A stretch of 64,000 nucleotides of DNA from Amorphochlora amoebiformis. Its lineage: Eukaryota; Cercozoa; Chlorarachniophyceae. Location: positions 270,851 to 334,850 of the forward strand of contig BAAHQB010000215.1 of assembly GCA_054601695.1 (NCBI GenBank), given 5' to 3'. Of the stretch, positions 30,348 to 62,254 are shown piece by piece. Position numbers and translations under genes: made by a program. How positions within the stretch are numbered: the first letter of the stretch is position 1; the number at the start of each line of letters is the position of its first letter. The notes below the pieces were generated by a model. That model searched no databases. It was not told the origin of the DNA and saw nothing but the letters and a program-made list of their open reading frames with translations.

Positions 30348-30353
30348 AATAAA
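30348..30353 (+). terminator. AATAAA polyadenylation signal of the LRR gene
   Basis: AATAAA lies 26 bases downstream of the TAA (30320-30322) of the last LRR exon. Confidence 0.55.
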
Positions 30354-30987
30354 TATAAATAGCCGCTGGCTGTAGCTATATATAGCATTTTCAAGAGCTA
30401 AAATTTACCGGTGCCTAGTGTGCCAATACTTGAAATGAATCATCTTATAAGGATCTAGTCTCTCACGATCCTTCATCTTGTCAAATTATAATTGTCAATT
30501 GCGCTAAATTCTATTTGTCACCCGGACGAGACTCCTAGATAGACTCGTGGTAAAAACTTACTAGACATACACCGTTTACGACCATTGTAATCAAGATAGA
30601 TATATAGCAAATCTAGATACTAATGGAACTTATTTTGTCATAGATCTAGTAGATGCTGCGCGTCCGTACGTAAACCGTGACATTTAGGACATATGTGAAA
30701 ACGTACACTTAACACGTAAACATAATAATACACTACGAATTATGTATGTGAGATTATCATGATCATAGAGTATTTTTGTCATTGATATCGTGATTATATA
30801 ACTCAGACGTGCGCACATTTTAATCATTAGGGTACGTATACGTACGTGCGCGATCGACGAAAACATACGTAAGCATCGTATACTTACATGTCTAGCACTA
30901 GCTTCATCAAATTGCATGACTGAGTAGTATACTCTAGATACTATTATATATATATATATATACATATATACACACACACAGAACATA

Positions 30988-31043
<56 letters not shown>

Positions 31044-31401
31044 TGAGATATATATACACACTAAAATTGAATGTACGCCAGTAGTTGCCAATTTCAGTAT
31101 TTAAAAATCTATAATAATATATTGTTTAATGACTGTTGATGTGAGCGGGAAGCTTACGTTACTGAATTAAGCATATACATAGTCATCATACGCAATACGT
31201 AAATATAAAACCCACACCTGCATGAAAATTACATCTATATATTCTGTTTGATTGTGTATCTGGTCCCGTACGTACGTACGTACGTATACCCAGATCAAAA
31301 TTCAATAGTCAAATATAATCTAGATAATTTCAATCTGAATCATCCGATTTACTGACTAGACTCATGATTATTATATATCAAGATGCATGATATATAATAT
31401 A

Positions 31402-31444
<43 letters not shown>

Positions 31445-31772
31445 TACTACTACTACTACTAGATATACATACACATATATATATATATATATATATATAG
31501 TTATACAGTCATGGAGCCTAATGACTAGAATGATTGCTGTCTTAATGATGAGAGTATCATGAGACCCATCAAGTTATAGACAAGATCTAGGGAGGGGGCG
31601 TACATACACGTGCTCATGATCATGATACTCCGCTGGCAAAACATTACGATCAGACCGCTTGGTTACTGACTCATAGCAGTAGCAACGTGTGTACATAGAC
31701 GTACGTATACTGTAGCCTTGCCTCTTGAGCCTGACGGGTTAGCAGGTGTATGTACATCATTCTAATCGATGA
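30354..31772. other. Convergent intergenic region, CTAG-rich
   Basis: Lies between the 3' ends of the LRR gene (+) and the galactonate dehydratase gene (-). Non-repetitive parts are rich in CTAG; a TA block and (ACT)n occur at 31400-31500 and an (ACGT)n run at about 31267-31284. No exon is seen. Confidence 0.6.
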
Positions 31773-45304
<13,532 letters not shown>

Positions 45305-45415
45305 CTAGAGGTTTAAATAAACATATAAAATATTCTTAGATATATACCTATATATATATATATATAATATTATATATATATATATATATAAATATATATC
45401 TATATTATATTATAT

Positions 45416-45487
<72 letters not shown>

Positions 45488-45494
45488 CATATAC

Positions 45495-45526
<32 letters not shown>

Positions 45527-45677
45527 GTGTATATATATATAATACACACACACATATATATATATATATATGTGTATATATTTATAGAAATGTGTGTATA
45601 TATAAATAAATAAATGTATACACACATATGTATATGTATGTATATATATGTATATATATATATATATATATAAAATA

Positions 45678-45735
<58 letters not shown>

Positions 45736-45810
45736 TATACATATATACAATACATATTATATATATATATATTATGTACATATATATATATATATATATA
45801 CATAAATATA

Positions 45811-45853
<43 letters not shown>

Positions 45854-45866
45854 GCATATATATATA

Positions 45867-45917
<51 letters not shown>

Positions 45918-45933
45918 TATTATTATTATTATG

Positions 45934-45974
<41 letters not shown>

Positions 45975-46830
45975 TATATATATGTATATTAAATATATAT
46001 ATGTGTAGGAGTAGGAGTGTGGGTTTGAATTTGTGATTGTAGATGAAGAGGGTGTATCCCCGTGTAATCACCCTCCAGGTCTCAAATGAGATGTAGACAA
46101 CATAACCACAGCACAACAGAACGACAAAACAGTAAAACAAGAAAACAACAGAACACAGAACAACAAAACAACAAATGGCGACGTGGACAAACAGACACGC
46201 GCCGCCACAACACTAATGCTCACACAACCACAACAATGCCACAGCAATGTCCCAACAATGCCGCAGCAATGTCCCAACAATGTCACAACAATGTCACAAC
46301 AATGTCACAACAATGTCACAACTATGTCACAACAATGACACAACAATGTCACAACAATCTCACAACAATGGCACAACAATGTCACCAGACACTCACATAT
46401 TCACGTGACCAATATTTATGCTCACGGGTTTGGAAAAGCCGCGTAAAGCGCGTGATATCTGACCGGTTTTGGAGTTGTCATCCTTGGATTCTTTTACGGT
46501 TTTGGAGTTGTGATCATTGGAGTTGTGATCCTTGGATTCTGATGACACTTTGGTTGCTGAAAGCCTATATCCATACCCCATCCATATGCATACAACATTC
46601 ATCAGCTACATGTACCAGCGGCTTGAAAAACAGCAACTGGTGTATGTCATATGTACATATATATACATATAGATATATATATATATATATACATATATAT
46701 ACATATACATATATATATATATATATATATAATATATATATATACATATATATATGTATATATATATATACTACATACATATGTATATATGTATATATAT
46801 AATATATATATATATATATAATATATATAA

Positions 46831-46894
<64 letters not shown>

Positions 46895-46977
46895 CATATA
46901 TATATATATATATATATGTATATACATACATAACAGTATTGACATATACACACAATATATACAATATAAGTATATGT

Positions 46978-47020
<43 letters not shown>

Positions 47021-47069
47021 TACTTTGTATATATATATATATATATATATACATATATACATATGTATG

Positions 47070-47100
<31 letters not shown>

Positions 47101-47139
47101 ATATTGTATAATATATATTTAATATATATATATATATTA

Positions 47140-47175
<36 letters not shown>

Positions 47176-48686
47176 CGTATACAATGTTGATGTTTGTATG
47201 TACAGATATATCAACGCATCCCCCACAATCCCAAAATTCAGTGAGAAGTCGTCGAAGATACGAACCCCACCCCTACCCGCTCGGAATCGAAGGATCCAGA
47301 AAACACCCAAGCTGGCAATTTGCGCGGGAATGATGGTGGAATCGAAGGAACAACTAACTCCCTTACCCGGCGCGAGCCAATGACTGTTGCGGCTACATCA
47401 GTCCCAAGCATGTATGACACTCGATGAATTATGTATAGGGGTGATGTTTGGTCGACGTAAGGATATGATGCATGGATGATGTATGGATATAAGGATATGA
47501 TGCATGGATGATGTATGGATATCATCCATCATTCATACATCTTCCTTTTATCATCGATCGCATACATTATTCCTAAATCATTCCATACATCATCCATACA
47601 TCATCCATACATCATCCATACATCATCCATACATCATCCATACATCATCCATACATCATCCATACATCATCCATATATCATCCATACATCAACCCTACAC
47701 GATCAACCGTATGAAAGGTGTATTTTGATAACACAGTCTTAGACAGAAGAAGTGGATTCAATTCCTATTTACATACTAGATGCAGCAAACACAGGCCCGC
47801 CAAAAATGAAAAAGGGAAAATTGTGGAAGAGTCAACTCTCATTTTATTTCTAGCTTTTGTAGTTTTTGTCAACCGGAAATACCCTCCACTTTCGACCAAA
47901 TGTCCGACAACCCGGGCGAGCCTCTCCATCGGATGATCGGAAGCCAAGAATTTGACGAAAAAAGCGGCGTCCTTCCTTTGTCACACAGAGTGACGCTCAA
48001 TTCTGACGTTTGAACTTTTAATGGTTCGTCGGCTCTTTTTTCAACCATGCGTTGGGCGCTCGATTTGTCAGGCGTAAGTTCGCATAATAAGCCAGAATCA
48101 CGCAGATCACTGGCAGTCACTGCATGCTTCGCAGGTTGCAGAATTATTGCCATGCCGTGCTATCTGTCTCCAAAAGGGGCGTCAGTCCAAGCGTGTACAT
48201 ACTACTGCTCTATGAGTTGATAAAGGGATGTCAATCTAAGGGTGTTGATACTACTTGTGTGTCAGTCATACGAAGAGAAGCCTTGAAGAAGCAATGGAAG
48301 CGAAATCAGGTCAGCCCCTGCCTGAAATCCGCACGCCACCGAAACTCTATCCGAGCCGGACCACTGCTCTTTTCAAGCGAAACCCCATTGCACCCAATCG
48401 AAACTCCATCCGAACCGATACTTCCGAACTCCATTTCCAACTTTTCTGTTGCTCAACCGTGTTCATTTCACATTTCGGGTTTCGAGTCGAGTTTCGAGTT
48501 TCGAGTTTCGAGTTTCATGCTTCTGTTTCTATCTCGGTGTGCAACTGTGTGCGTGTGTGGTGCGGTGGACATGTGTTCGACCCGTGATTGAACGACTCGG
48601 AGTGTTTGAGTGATAGCTCGGATTGAATGATCGAGCGCTTCGATCACGGTGTGCAAGATTGTGTCATTGTGAGAGTATTTCTTTGT
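45305..48686. other. Region between divergent dehydratase and peroxidase genes
   Basis: Contains an imperfect gattacacactagaggttg repeat just inside the dehydratase side (45080-45225), TA blocks with (TTA)n at 45870-45930, a caatgtcacaa minisatellite (46200-46390), a tccatacatca minisatellite (47505-47700) and a short cgagttt repeat (48480-48515). The dehydratase start codon exon and both promoters should lie here. Open frames at 46020-46090 (-) and 47720-48150 (both strands) look weakly coding but match nothing I know. Confidence 0.5.
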
Positions 48687-51228
<2,542 letters not shown>

Positions 51229-51780
51229 CAACAAACTACATGCCTACATCTTCCATAGCTCCTCTCCATCTTCCGTAGCTTATACCCCTACATCTTCCAT
51301 GCCCCTATGCTACATATATCCCTACATCTTCCATACCTCCACCATCTTCCATATCTTATACCCCTACATCTTCCATGCCCCGATGCTACATATATCTCAC
51401 CATCTTCCATGGCTTATACCCCTACATCTTCCATGCCCCTATGCTACATATATCGCTACATCTTCCATACCTCCACCATCTTCCATACCTTATACCCCTA
51501 CATCTTCCATGCCCCTATGCTACATATATCTCTCCATCTTCCATGCCCCTTTGCTACATATATCTCTACATCTTCCATAGCTTATACCCCTACATCTTCC
51601 ATGCCCCTATGCTACATATATCTCACATCTTCCATAGCCCCTACATCTTACATAGTCTACAGTACACATGCCCTCCCTAATTTTCCATCGCCTATACGAC
51701 ATATGCCCCTGCATCTTACATAGCCTTTCCTACATATACCCCTGCATCTTCCATGGACTATATAACATATAGCACAGTCC
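51229..51780 (+). repeat. Minisatellite in GPX 3' flank
   Basis: Repeats of atcttccatgcccctatgct and catatatctctacatcttcc type, beginning directly after the GPX stop codon. The 3' UTR therefore consists largely of this repeat. Confidence 0.8.
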
Positions 51781-51954
51781 TCAACAAGGTGACACAATAG
51801 GCGTAACTATGCGTGACAGTAGCTGAATGTAAGCACAACCGCAAGCAGCGAGCAGCGCGAACAGCAAGCGCCTCATGTTAGCGTAAACAGTCTCGTGGAA
51901 GCGTCACAGCACCCATGTACATCACACTACCCTCATGCAAGCGTCGTGTGATAG

Positions 51955-52190
51955 CTCTCATATTCGTGACAATCAAGCGTGATAATCAAGCGTGACAATC
52001 AAGCGTGATAATCAAGCATGATAATCAAGCGTGACAATCAAGCGTGACAATCAAGCGTGATAATCAAGTGTGACAGTCAAGCGTGATAATCAAGCGTGAC
52101 AATCAAGGGTGATAACCAAGCGTGACAATCAAGCGTGACAATCGAGCGTGATTGATAATCAAGCGTGATAATCAAGCGTGACAAGAGGAA
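51955..52190 (+). repeat. 13-base minisatellite (aatcaagcgtgac)
   Basis: About 17 copies with gac/gat alternation, downstream of GPX. Followed by short unique sequence to 52370 and then TA tract. Confidence 0.9.
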
Positions 52191-52370
52191 GACATAAGCA
52201 TGAGAAAAATAGAGTGATGTAGGTGTGGCAGGAGGAATAAGTGTGCCAAGATGTGAATTCAGAGGGTAACATACACGTGAAAGGGTAACAGATTACCACT
52301 CAAAGATGAAATCCATCACCACTTCATCAATCCTTTCGGCTCACAACTATAACACAGATCTATTACATAA

Positions 52371-52410
<40 letters not shown>

Positions 52411-52415
52411 GTATG

Positions 52416-52498
<83 letters not shown>

Positions 52499-52769
52499 TT
52501 ATATATATATATATATATATATGTAAATATATAAATATGTGTATATGTATATGGTGTACACAAATGATTGATAGAATCATAGCCACCGTACGTGCATTTA
52601 TATACATTTATATACATACATACGTATTTACATGTATATAATATATGTATATATATATATATATATAGTGTGTGTGTATATATATATACACACATACACA
52701 TATATTGATTATATACACTTATATACCAAAAATATGAAGCGAAAATCGACTTGAGGGGAATGAGAGGAT

Positions 52770-52817
<48 letters not shown>

Positions 52818-52871
52818 TATATAGTATATTCGTATGTGTAGGACATTGAGGAAGCATTAAAGTAGCAGTTG

Positions 52872-52973
52872 TTAAGCTGGGGCGGCAGAGGTGTCAACGA
52901 TGGTGTATTGCAAGTCTAGTCTTGCTTGGTCGGCAATGGAGAAACCATGTGTGAAAGCTTTGACTCGAAACGT
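52872..52973 (-). CDS. Terminal exon of an unidentified minus-strand gene
   Basis: Minus-strand exon of 33 codons plus TAA after an AATTTAG acceptor (phase 0). It includes [20 protein letters not shown]. The region is non-repetitive, and both other frames on this strand are interrupted. I cannot name the family, and no upstream exon was joined with certainty. It may be the 3' end of the coiled-coil gene at 56226-57475, but phase does not prove it. Confidence 0.5.
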   Translation of the reverse strand, partial: TFRVKAFTHGFSIADQARLDLQYTIVDTSAAPA

Positions 52974-52979
52974 CTAAAT

Positions 52980-53790
52980 TGACGGGGGTCGTTGCTGGAT
53001 GAGTGGATCGCTGTCCGAGGCTAGCTGGAATTCTTGAACCAACTCTGACCCGGTTAACTTGCAATTGTGCGTCTATATCATGAACGACGTTACAATCGAG
53101 ACAATTGTCATACTAATCTTACTAAAGTGTACTGTCCACTAGTCATGATCTAGACTATAGTCATATCCATTATCAGACGTGCTTGGCGATATTAACTAGA
53201 TTAAGTCGAAGTATGTGATCTAGAGATCAATCTAGTCCGTTTGGGTTAGGGTTAGGGTTAGGGGGTCAGGTTAGGGTTAGGGTGTCGGGTTAGGGTTAGG
53301 GTCAACCGCTCTAGACTCAATGGGACTGAGTGATTAGAGTACTATTCTCTACATTCTCTAGATTCTCTTCATTAATTCTAGTAATTGGACTAGGCCGAGT
53401 TATACTGCGCCCATCTAGACCTAGCTCACGATCTAGACGATCTAGACGATACGAAAACAGATCAGAATAAAATCCTTTAAATATGGATAATATGGATAAT
53501 TATAACTTGACGTTAATTCAGTCATCGACCGACTAGATGAAATGCACAAACTCTACAAACTGGACTAACATGCGTGTGATATATGCGTGTGATATCAAGT
53601 TGTACCTACGAAATCTAGTGTATAAGTGTCAGAATGTATGTATATATATATATATATATTTAAATATCTAAACACATATTATATATATATATATATTATC
53701 TAGTATATATATATATATATCTATAGAATCTAGATAATATTCCTATCCAGCCTATGGCAACGATTCTTATTGGTATAAAGCGTTTTGAAG
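52980..53790. other. CTAG-rich DNA with interstitial TTAGGG
   Basis: About 19 CTAG words in roughly 750 bases by eye. A short TTAGGG cluster (53239-53305, including ggttagggtgtcggg) lies inside. No coding segment is seen. Confidence 0.6.
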
Positions 53791-56225
<2,435 letters not shown>

Positions 56226-57475
56226 CTCGTAAATCATTTTTGAGATGTAAGATTTCGGCTTGTAACCCGGCTATGGCTTTTGAGTCGGCTTTGGCTTTTG
56301 ACTCGGATTCGGCTTTTGCCTTGGCTTCAGCTCTTGACTTGGCTTCAGTGCCATACGACGGTTAATAAAAAAACAAGATTACGATCATTCAAAGAACACC
56401 AAACTGGACATATCAATCACAACATCTCATGACAACATCTCATGACAACATCTCATGACAACATCTCATGACAACACTTCATGACAACATCACATGTCAA
56501 CATCATCTCATGTCAACATCTCATCACCATCTCATGACAACATCTATCTCATGGCAAAATCTCGTGACTACATCTATCTTATGACAGCATCTCATGACAA
56601 CATACATCACATCTAATGACAACACACATCTCATGACAACATACATCTCATGACAACATACATTTGATGACAGCATACAGTTGATGACAGCATACAGTTG
56701 ATGACAACATACATACGTACATACATCTGATGATGAGCAACCTTGACTTGATCTCCATAATCGGATTTCGGTCTCCATGGTGAATTCGCTGAGCACCTCG
56801 GGATTTCCACTCGTCGCTCAAACAAACAAAAAGGAATTCAATTTAACCTTAGCACATGCAAATAACTCATATATAAATACATACAAAGATATATATGTAT
56901 ATATATATATATATGTGTGTGTGTGTATATATATATATATGTATGTATGTATGTATTTAATATACATATTGTATGACGTGGATTTCCTTGCAAGGTAGGT
57001 AGGTATACAGGACAGGAGCACATACATATAATACTAGGATATGCTTGGTTGTATCTTACCTGTGGACCTCTTGATGTAGCCGGATTGGAAATAGATATAT
57101 TGATCGTCGTCAAGCACGAAGGCTATGTAGTTTCCCTTTCCATTGGGACAGTTTCGGTGAAACTCCTGTTCAGGCTTCAAGGTGAAATCCGATGGGCCTT
57201 TGTTTTCTTCAATCGTAGTTTCGCTCTTCCTTTGGATGTATCCCATCGCTTTAACGAGACCCTCGAAGCCCCCCTCCAATGAAGCCTTGAGCGATAAACT
57301 TGAATGTTGCGTAGTCTTAATGGCAGGGAAGAGCATGATCTTCACCGGTCGCGTCTTTGATTCGTTCTTGAAGTACACAAAGTTAGATCGACTAAATATG
57401 TCTCTCCAGTCAGCGGTTTGCATGTCCTTTTCTTCGTAAACGGCTCCAAACTTCACCACGCAGACATACTTGGAT
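56226..57475 (-). CDS. Unrecognised protein with C-terminal coiled coil, 3 exons joined
   Basis: Exons on the minus strand: 57475-57060, 56816-56742, 56342-56226; all junctions in phase (2, 1, 1, 1). The first is the longest exon in the window (138 full codons; includes DWRDIFSRSNFVYFKN and NGKGNYIAFVLDDDQYIYF) and is a mixed alpha/beta-looking sequence. The third encodes an Ala/Lys/Glu/Ser-rich heptad-like stretch (AKAKAESESKAKADSKAIAG) ending LQAEILHLKNDLR, a likely coiled coil. The gene continues at both ends: an upstream exon ending in phase 2 and a downstream one starting in phase 1 are not found. I do not recognise the family. Confidence 0.65.
56405..56720. repeat. catctcatgacaa minisatellite
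   Basis: About 20 copies of a 12-14 base unit in the intron between exons 56816-56742 and 56342-56226; the last copies lie about 25 bases from the donor. Confidence 0.85.
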
Positions 57476-57629
57476 CTGTAATTTGATATATTTGAATATC
57501 AAATAAGAGATACATATCAACTTGTGCACCTCGCATTCAAACCCACAAGCTAAAGCACCCATTTCAACCAGTTGGATAGGGAAAGAAGAAGGAGGTGAAG
57601 AACCGAATTCAGCAATTGTAAGCTGAGGC

Positions 57630-58085
57630 TCAGAAGAGACTCAGAGAGAGAGACTCAGAGAGAGAGACTCAGAGAGAGACTCAGTGAGAGACTCAGAGAG
57701 AGAGAGACTCAGAGAGAGAGAGACTCAGAGAGAGACTCAGAGAGAGACTCAGAGAGATAGCCAGAGAGACACCCAGATAGAGACTCAGAAACCCAGGAGA
57801 CACTCAGAAAGGAACTTAGAGAGAGACTCAGAGAGACACTCAGAGATAGAAACCCAGATAGAGACTAGAGATAAAACCCAGAGAAGACTCAGAGAGGAAC
57901 TTAGAGAGAGACTCAGAGAGAAACCCATATAGAGACTCTAAGAAATAGAAACCCAGAGAGACTCCGAGAAAAACACAGAGAGAGACTCAGAAAAACCCAG
58001 ATAGAGAATCAGAGGTAACCCAGAGAGAGATTCAGAGATGAACTCAGAGAGAGACTCAAAGAGAAACCCAGAGGGATAGACGCAG
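57630..58085. repeat. agagactcagag minisatellite
   Basis: About 35 copies of a 10-14 base purine-rich unit (gagagactcag, variants with aaaccca). It separates the two unidentified minus-strand genes. Confidence 0.85.
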
Positions 58086-58096
58086 GGGGGAGTTCA

Positions 58097-58369
58097 CTAC
58101 TCGTCAAACATTTCCACTTTAAGCTCCTTCAGCTGCTCTGGTTTTTGGAACTTATTGGAGTTGTTACGGAAGAAATTTGAATATTCTCCGCTTTCGAAGT
58201 CTTCATCTTCAACGTCGCTCGCGCTGCAAGTGTGGAAAGGTGTATCAGAAGTCAACAGAACGCGAACCCTATCGGAAGCTTGAGAGGTATGTGTTTGCTA
58301 GTAGAAGTTGTTTTATTCGGCATGTATCTAGGAGGAAGGTTTGCAGAGTGATCTATGTGGAAGGCAGGG

Positions 58370-58435
<66 letters not shown>

Positions 58436-59056
58436 AGGATAGATCTACGTAGCGGATCGATCGATACAGGACGGTTTGCAGAGCCATCCATGTGGAAGAC
58501 AGGGACCTATACGTAGCAAATCGATCGATACAGGACGGTCTGCGGAGCCATCCATGTGGAAGACAAGGACCAATAAATGTTGAGGACAGATCTACGCACT
58601 AGACGTAGCGGATCGATCGATACAGAAGAGGGATCTCCACTGCACTCTGGAGAAAATAGATCGACCCCAGACCAATCTAGCCTCCGCAGAAATGCATGGA
58701 CCCAGAGGCATATACATTGAGCCGAGCCCAAGGAAAGGTATTTACCTTGCAATCCAAACGGAATAGTTATTGTTGAAAGATTCCTCCTCGTCTCTCCACT
58801 TCATGTGGACGAGTGTGAATGCGGCAGTGTACGCATCTTTCCTTTCTTCTTCGACGCTGAGAGTCAATTTCCTAATGCCTTGCTCGTTTTTGTGGTCTTC
58901 GCCGTTCGAAATGACGGCCCAGACGAGTTTGTACACGGGAAATTTGGACATGAGTGAGCGTGGCAAGTGTGACACCGATGACACGTACACAACCCACTTT
59001 TTTTCCGAAACCCGAAAAATAATCTCACAATATCTTCCCTTTATTCTTTCGGGTTG
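58097..59056 (-). CDS. Unrecognised protein, last two exons
   Basis: Exons 59056-58746 (103 codons, starts after a TCTAG acceptor) and 58223-58097 (ends in TAG) on the minus strand join in phase through AAG/GTAAAT and TTGCAG. Sequence includes FRVSEKKWVVYVSSVSH, KFPVYKLVWAVISNGEDHKN and the acidic tail SASDVEDEDFESGEYSNFF. It looks like a soluble, mainly beta-strand protein with an acidic, Asn-rich end. Upstream exons beyond 59056 were not found. Family unknown. Confidence 0.65.
58335..58640. repeat. Three copies of a ~60-80 base unit
   Basis: Copies share cggatcgatcgatacagga followed by a gcagagccatccatgtggaag segment, inside the intron of the unidentified gene; a TA tract interrupts the first copy. 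Confidence 0.8.
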
Positions 59057-59314
59057 CTAGATCTCGTCCCTCCTCCTGGCTATTATCTTCCCTTAAAATT
59101 TTCTTCTCGATTTGCTGGACTCATGTGGCAGGGGGTGGGCTGGTAACAATGTTACCAGGCCACGTCAAATTTAATCGACCGTCTCATACTATGACCTGTC
59201 CCTTGTTCCCAAGTGCATTGCTTTTCTCCCACTACGCTGTATTCGCACGTCAGACATATCATTTGCCGATAGGATTTGAATGGAATTTTAAACTCAAGCC
59301 TTTAGCTTCTAAAC

Positions 59315-59635
59315 GTAGATAGACAGACTCCTGCAGATAGACTCCTAAACGTAGACAGACACACTCCTAAACGTGACTAACAGACTCCTATACGTAGACA
59401 GACAGACCTCTAAACGTAGACTGACAGACTCCTAAACGTAGACTGACAGACTCCTAAACGTAGACAGACAGACCCCTAAACGTAGACAGACAGACCCCTA
59501 AACGTAGACAGACAGACCCCTAAACGTAGACAGACAGACCCCTAAACGTAGACAGACAGACCCCTAAATGTAGACAGACAGACCCCTAAACGTAGACACA
59601 CAGACCCCTAAACGTAGACTGGCAGACCTCAGGAA
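59315..59635 (+). repeat. ~22-base minisatellite (acccctaaacgtagacagac)
   Basis: About 15 copies, most regular at 59460-59600. No coding role. Confidence 0.9.
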
Positions 59636-59639
59636 TCTC

Positions 59640-59862
59640 CTCAGGAGTCGCAAAACAGACTCAAAGCCCAACCAGAGTAATATTACATACGATATTTATT
59701 TCTATTTATTTATATGTATACTTATTATTATATATATATATATATATATATATAATTATAATGTATGTATACATGTATGTATACAAATATATATATATGT
59801 ATATATAAATTATTATTATTTAATTTTCATTTTTTTACATATACGCAACACACACAAATATA

Positions 59863-59948
<86 letters not shown>

Positions 59949-59964
59949 TATATAGATATTTACG

Positions 59965-60000
<36 letters not shown>

Positions 60001-60020
60001 TGTGTGTGTATATATACATA

Positions 60021-60067
<47 letters not shown>

Positions 60068-60298
60068 TGTATGTGTATATGTATGTATGTATGTATACAT
60101 ATATACATGTGTATGTATATATATGTATGTATGTATATATGTGTGTATGTATATGTATGTATGTGTGTATATATGTATATAATATTATGTGTATGTATGT
60201 ATTATGTATACAATTTTTATTATTATTATAATTATTATTATTATTATTTTGTATTATATTATATATATATATATATATATGTACAATGTATATGTATG

Positions 60299-60345
<47 letters not shown>

Positions 60346-60346
60346 A

Positions 60347-60382
<36 letters not shown>

Positions 60383-60437
60383 ATGAGTGTTTAAATGCAT
60401 ATCTATATGTACGTATCCATATATATATATATATATA

Positions 60438-60473
<36 letters not shown>

Positions 60474-60507
60474 ATGAGTGTTTAAATGCATATCTATATG
60501 TACGTAT

Positions 60508-60593
<86 letters not shown>

Positions 60594-60596
60594 AAA

Positions 60597-60693
<97 letters not shown>

Positions 60694-61009
60694 TATTGTG
60701 TCTAAATATATATACAGTTAAATAACTGACATTTTATTACACTTGTATAGAAACTCCAATACTCAAGGCTATATAGATACCACTAATGAGTAGTGTCTAG
60801 AGTATGTATCTAGTAGTGTATGCACCAGCTTCTGAGCCTGATCTTGTCAAGTTGTCTCTAGTGTCAGCTCCGATGAGTTACGAATATTCATTAAAGGGTA
60901 CCATCCAGCGTTTCGGGGATTCACTAAAACACGACCTCCATGGATCTCCAGTGGGTCTTTGTGGATCTCGGGCTATTCTACATGACCCTGGCGGCTAGGA
61001 CAACGATTA
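59640..61009. repeat. (TA)n block and unique DNA before the subtelomere
   Basis: TA/TATG/TTA tract to about 60720, with a 50-base unit (gagtgtttaaatgcatatct core) present twice at 60384 and 60475. Unique sequence 60720-61000 has no supported exon. Confidence 0.7.
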
Positions 61010-61288
61010 AAGTTATGGTTAGGGTTACGGTTAGGGTTAGGGTGTCGAGTTAGGATTAGTGTCTCGGGAGTGGGTTTAGGGTGTCGGGTTAGGAATAGGG
61101 TGTCGGGTTAGGAATAGGGTGTCGGGTTCGGGTGTCAAGATCGAGTTAGCGTGTCGGGTATCAGGTTAGGGTGTCAGGCTAGGAATAAGTTATCGGGTTA
61201 GGTGTGCAGTTAGGAATAGGATGTCAGGCAAGCCTAACCCGCACCCGACACCGGACACCCTAACACGATACCCTAATCCGACACCCTG

Positions 61289-61335
<47 letters not shown>

Positions 61336-61344
61336 ATATATATG

Positions 61345-61375
<31 letters not shown>

Positions 61376-61755
61376 ATGTGTATTATGTAGGGTTAGGGTG
61401 TCGGGTTAAGGTGTCGGGTTAGGGTGTCGAGTTAGGGTTAGGGTGTGGGTTAGAGTGTCGGGTGAGGGTTAGGGTGTCGGGTTAGGGCTAGGGTTAGGGT
61501 TAGGGTTAGGGTTAGGGTTAGGGTGTCGGGTTAGGGTGTCGGGTTAGGGTTAGGGTGTCGAATTTGGGTTAGGGTGTCGGGTTAGGGTGTCGGGTTAGGC
61601 TAGTTAGGGTGTCGGGTTAGGGTGTCGGGTGTCGGGTTAGGCTAGTTAGGGTGTCGGGTTAGGGTGTCGGGTTAGGGTGTCGGGTGTCGGGTTAGGGTGT
61701 CGGGTTAGGGTGTCGGGTTAGGGTGTCGGGTTAGGGTGTCGGGTTAGGGTTAGTG
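61010..61755 (+). repeat. Subtelomeric TTAGGG / ggtgtcgggtta repeat
   Basis: Mixture of TTAGGG units and a 12-base derivative gggtgtcgggtta. A segment at about 61225-61290 is in the opposite orientation (cacccgacaccggacaccctaa), followed by a TA/TG tract to 61385. Same family as 9693-10215 in reverse. Confidence 0.9.
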
Positions 61756-62030
61756 ATAGACATTGAATAGTTAGAATACGAATAATTCTAGAATAGTACT
61801 ATTCGAATTATTCGTTTATTATTCAGAATACCAAATTTAAATTAGAATAATAGTCGAATATTCAGAATAATTATTTGAGAGTAGAATAATTCGGAATATT
61901 CCGAATAGTATCCCACTATTCTGAATAATTCAGAATAATTTACTACTATTCTATTATTCTACTATTCTAACTATTCTACTATTCGTAACTATTCTATTCG
62001 TTTCTCTCGTATATATTTACATATATTTAC
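61756..62030. repeat. AT-rich gaataatt-type repeat
   Basis: Loose repeats of attattcgaat, cagaataatt and tactattct, partly self-complementary. They lie directly upstream of the hAT remnant and may be its subterminal repeats or a decayed microsatellite. Confidence 0.5.
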
Positions 62031-62062
62031 CAAATTATTAGAGACCTTTCGCAAAATTTTAT

Positions 62063-62170
62063 AGTTTCTACAACAGAGTTCTCTACCGTTTGTATAAGGT
62101 GAAATTATTAAAAATTTACATTAAGCGCCAAATTAAATAATTTCTTAATAATTTGGCGGTTGTAGAAACT
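62063..62170. other. Nested inverted repeat
   Basis: A continuous 22-base right arm (62149-62170) pairs perfectly with two separate left segments: agtttctacaac (62063-62074) and cgccaaatta (62126-62135). The loop between the left segments is 51 bases. It lies about 85 bases upstream of the transposase frame. Confidence 0.8.
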
Positions 62171-62254
62171 TTCTATCGGCGTAATTTAGAACTTCCGAGC
62201 GGATAGCCATCGGATTCCAAGTCCCGTAATTAAGCGGCCGAGAAATTATGTGGC

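Noticed and set aside
47765-48153. Overlapping open frames on both strands before GPX
   Set aside because: Coding-like composition but no splice sites, no start context that decides between strands and no family match; left unassigned.
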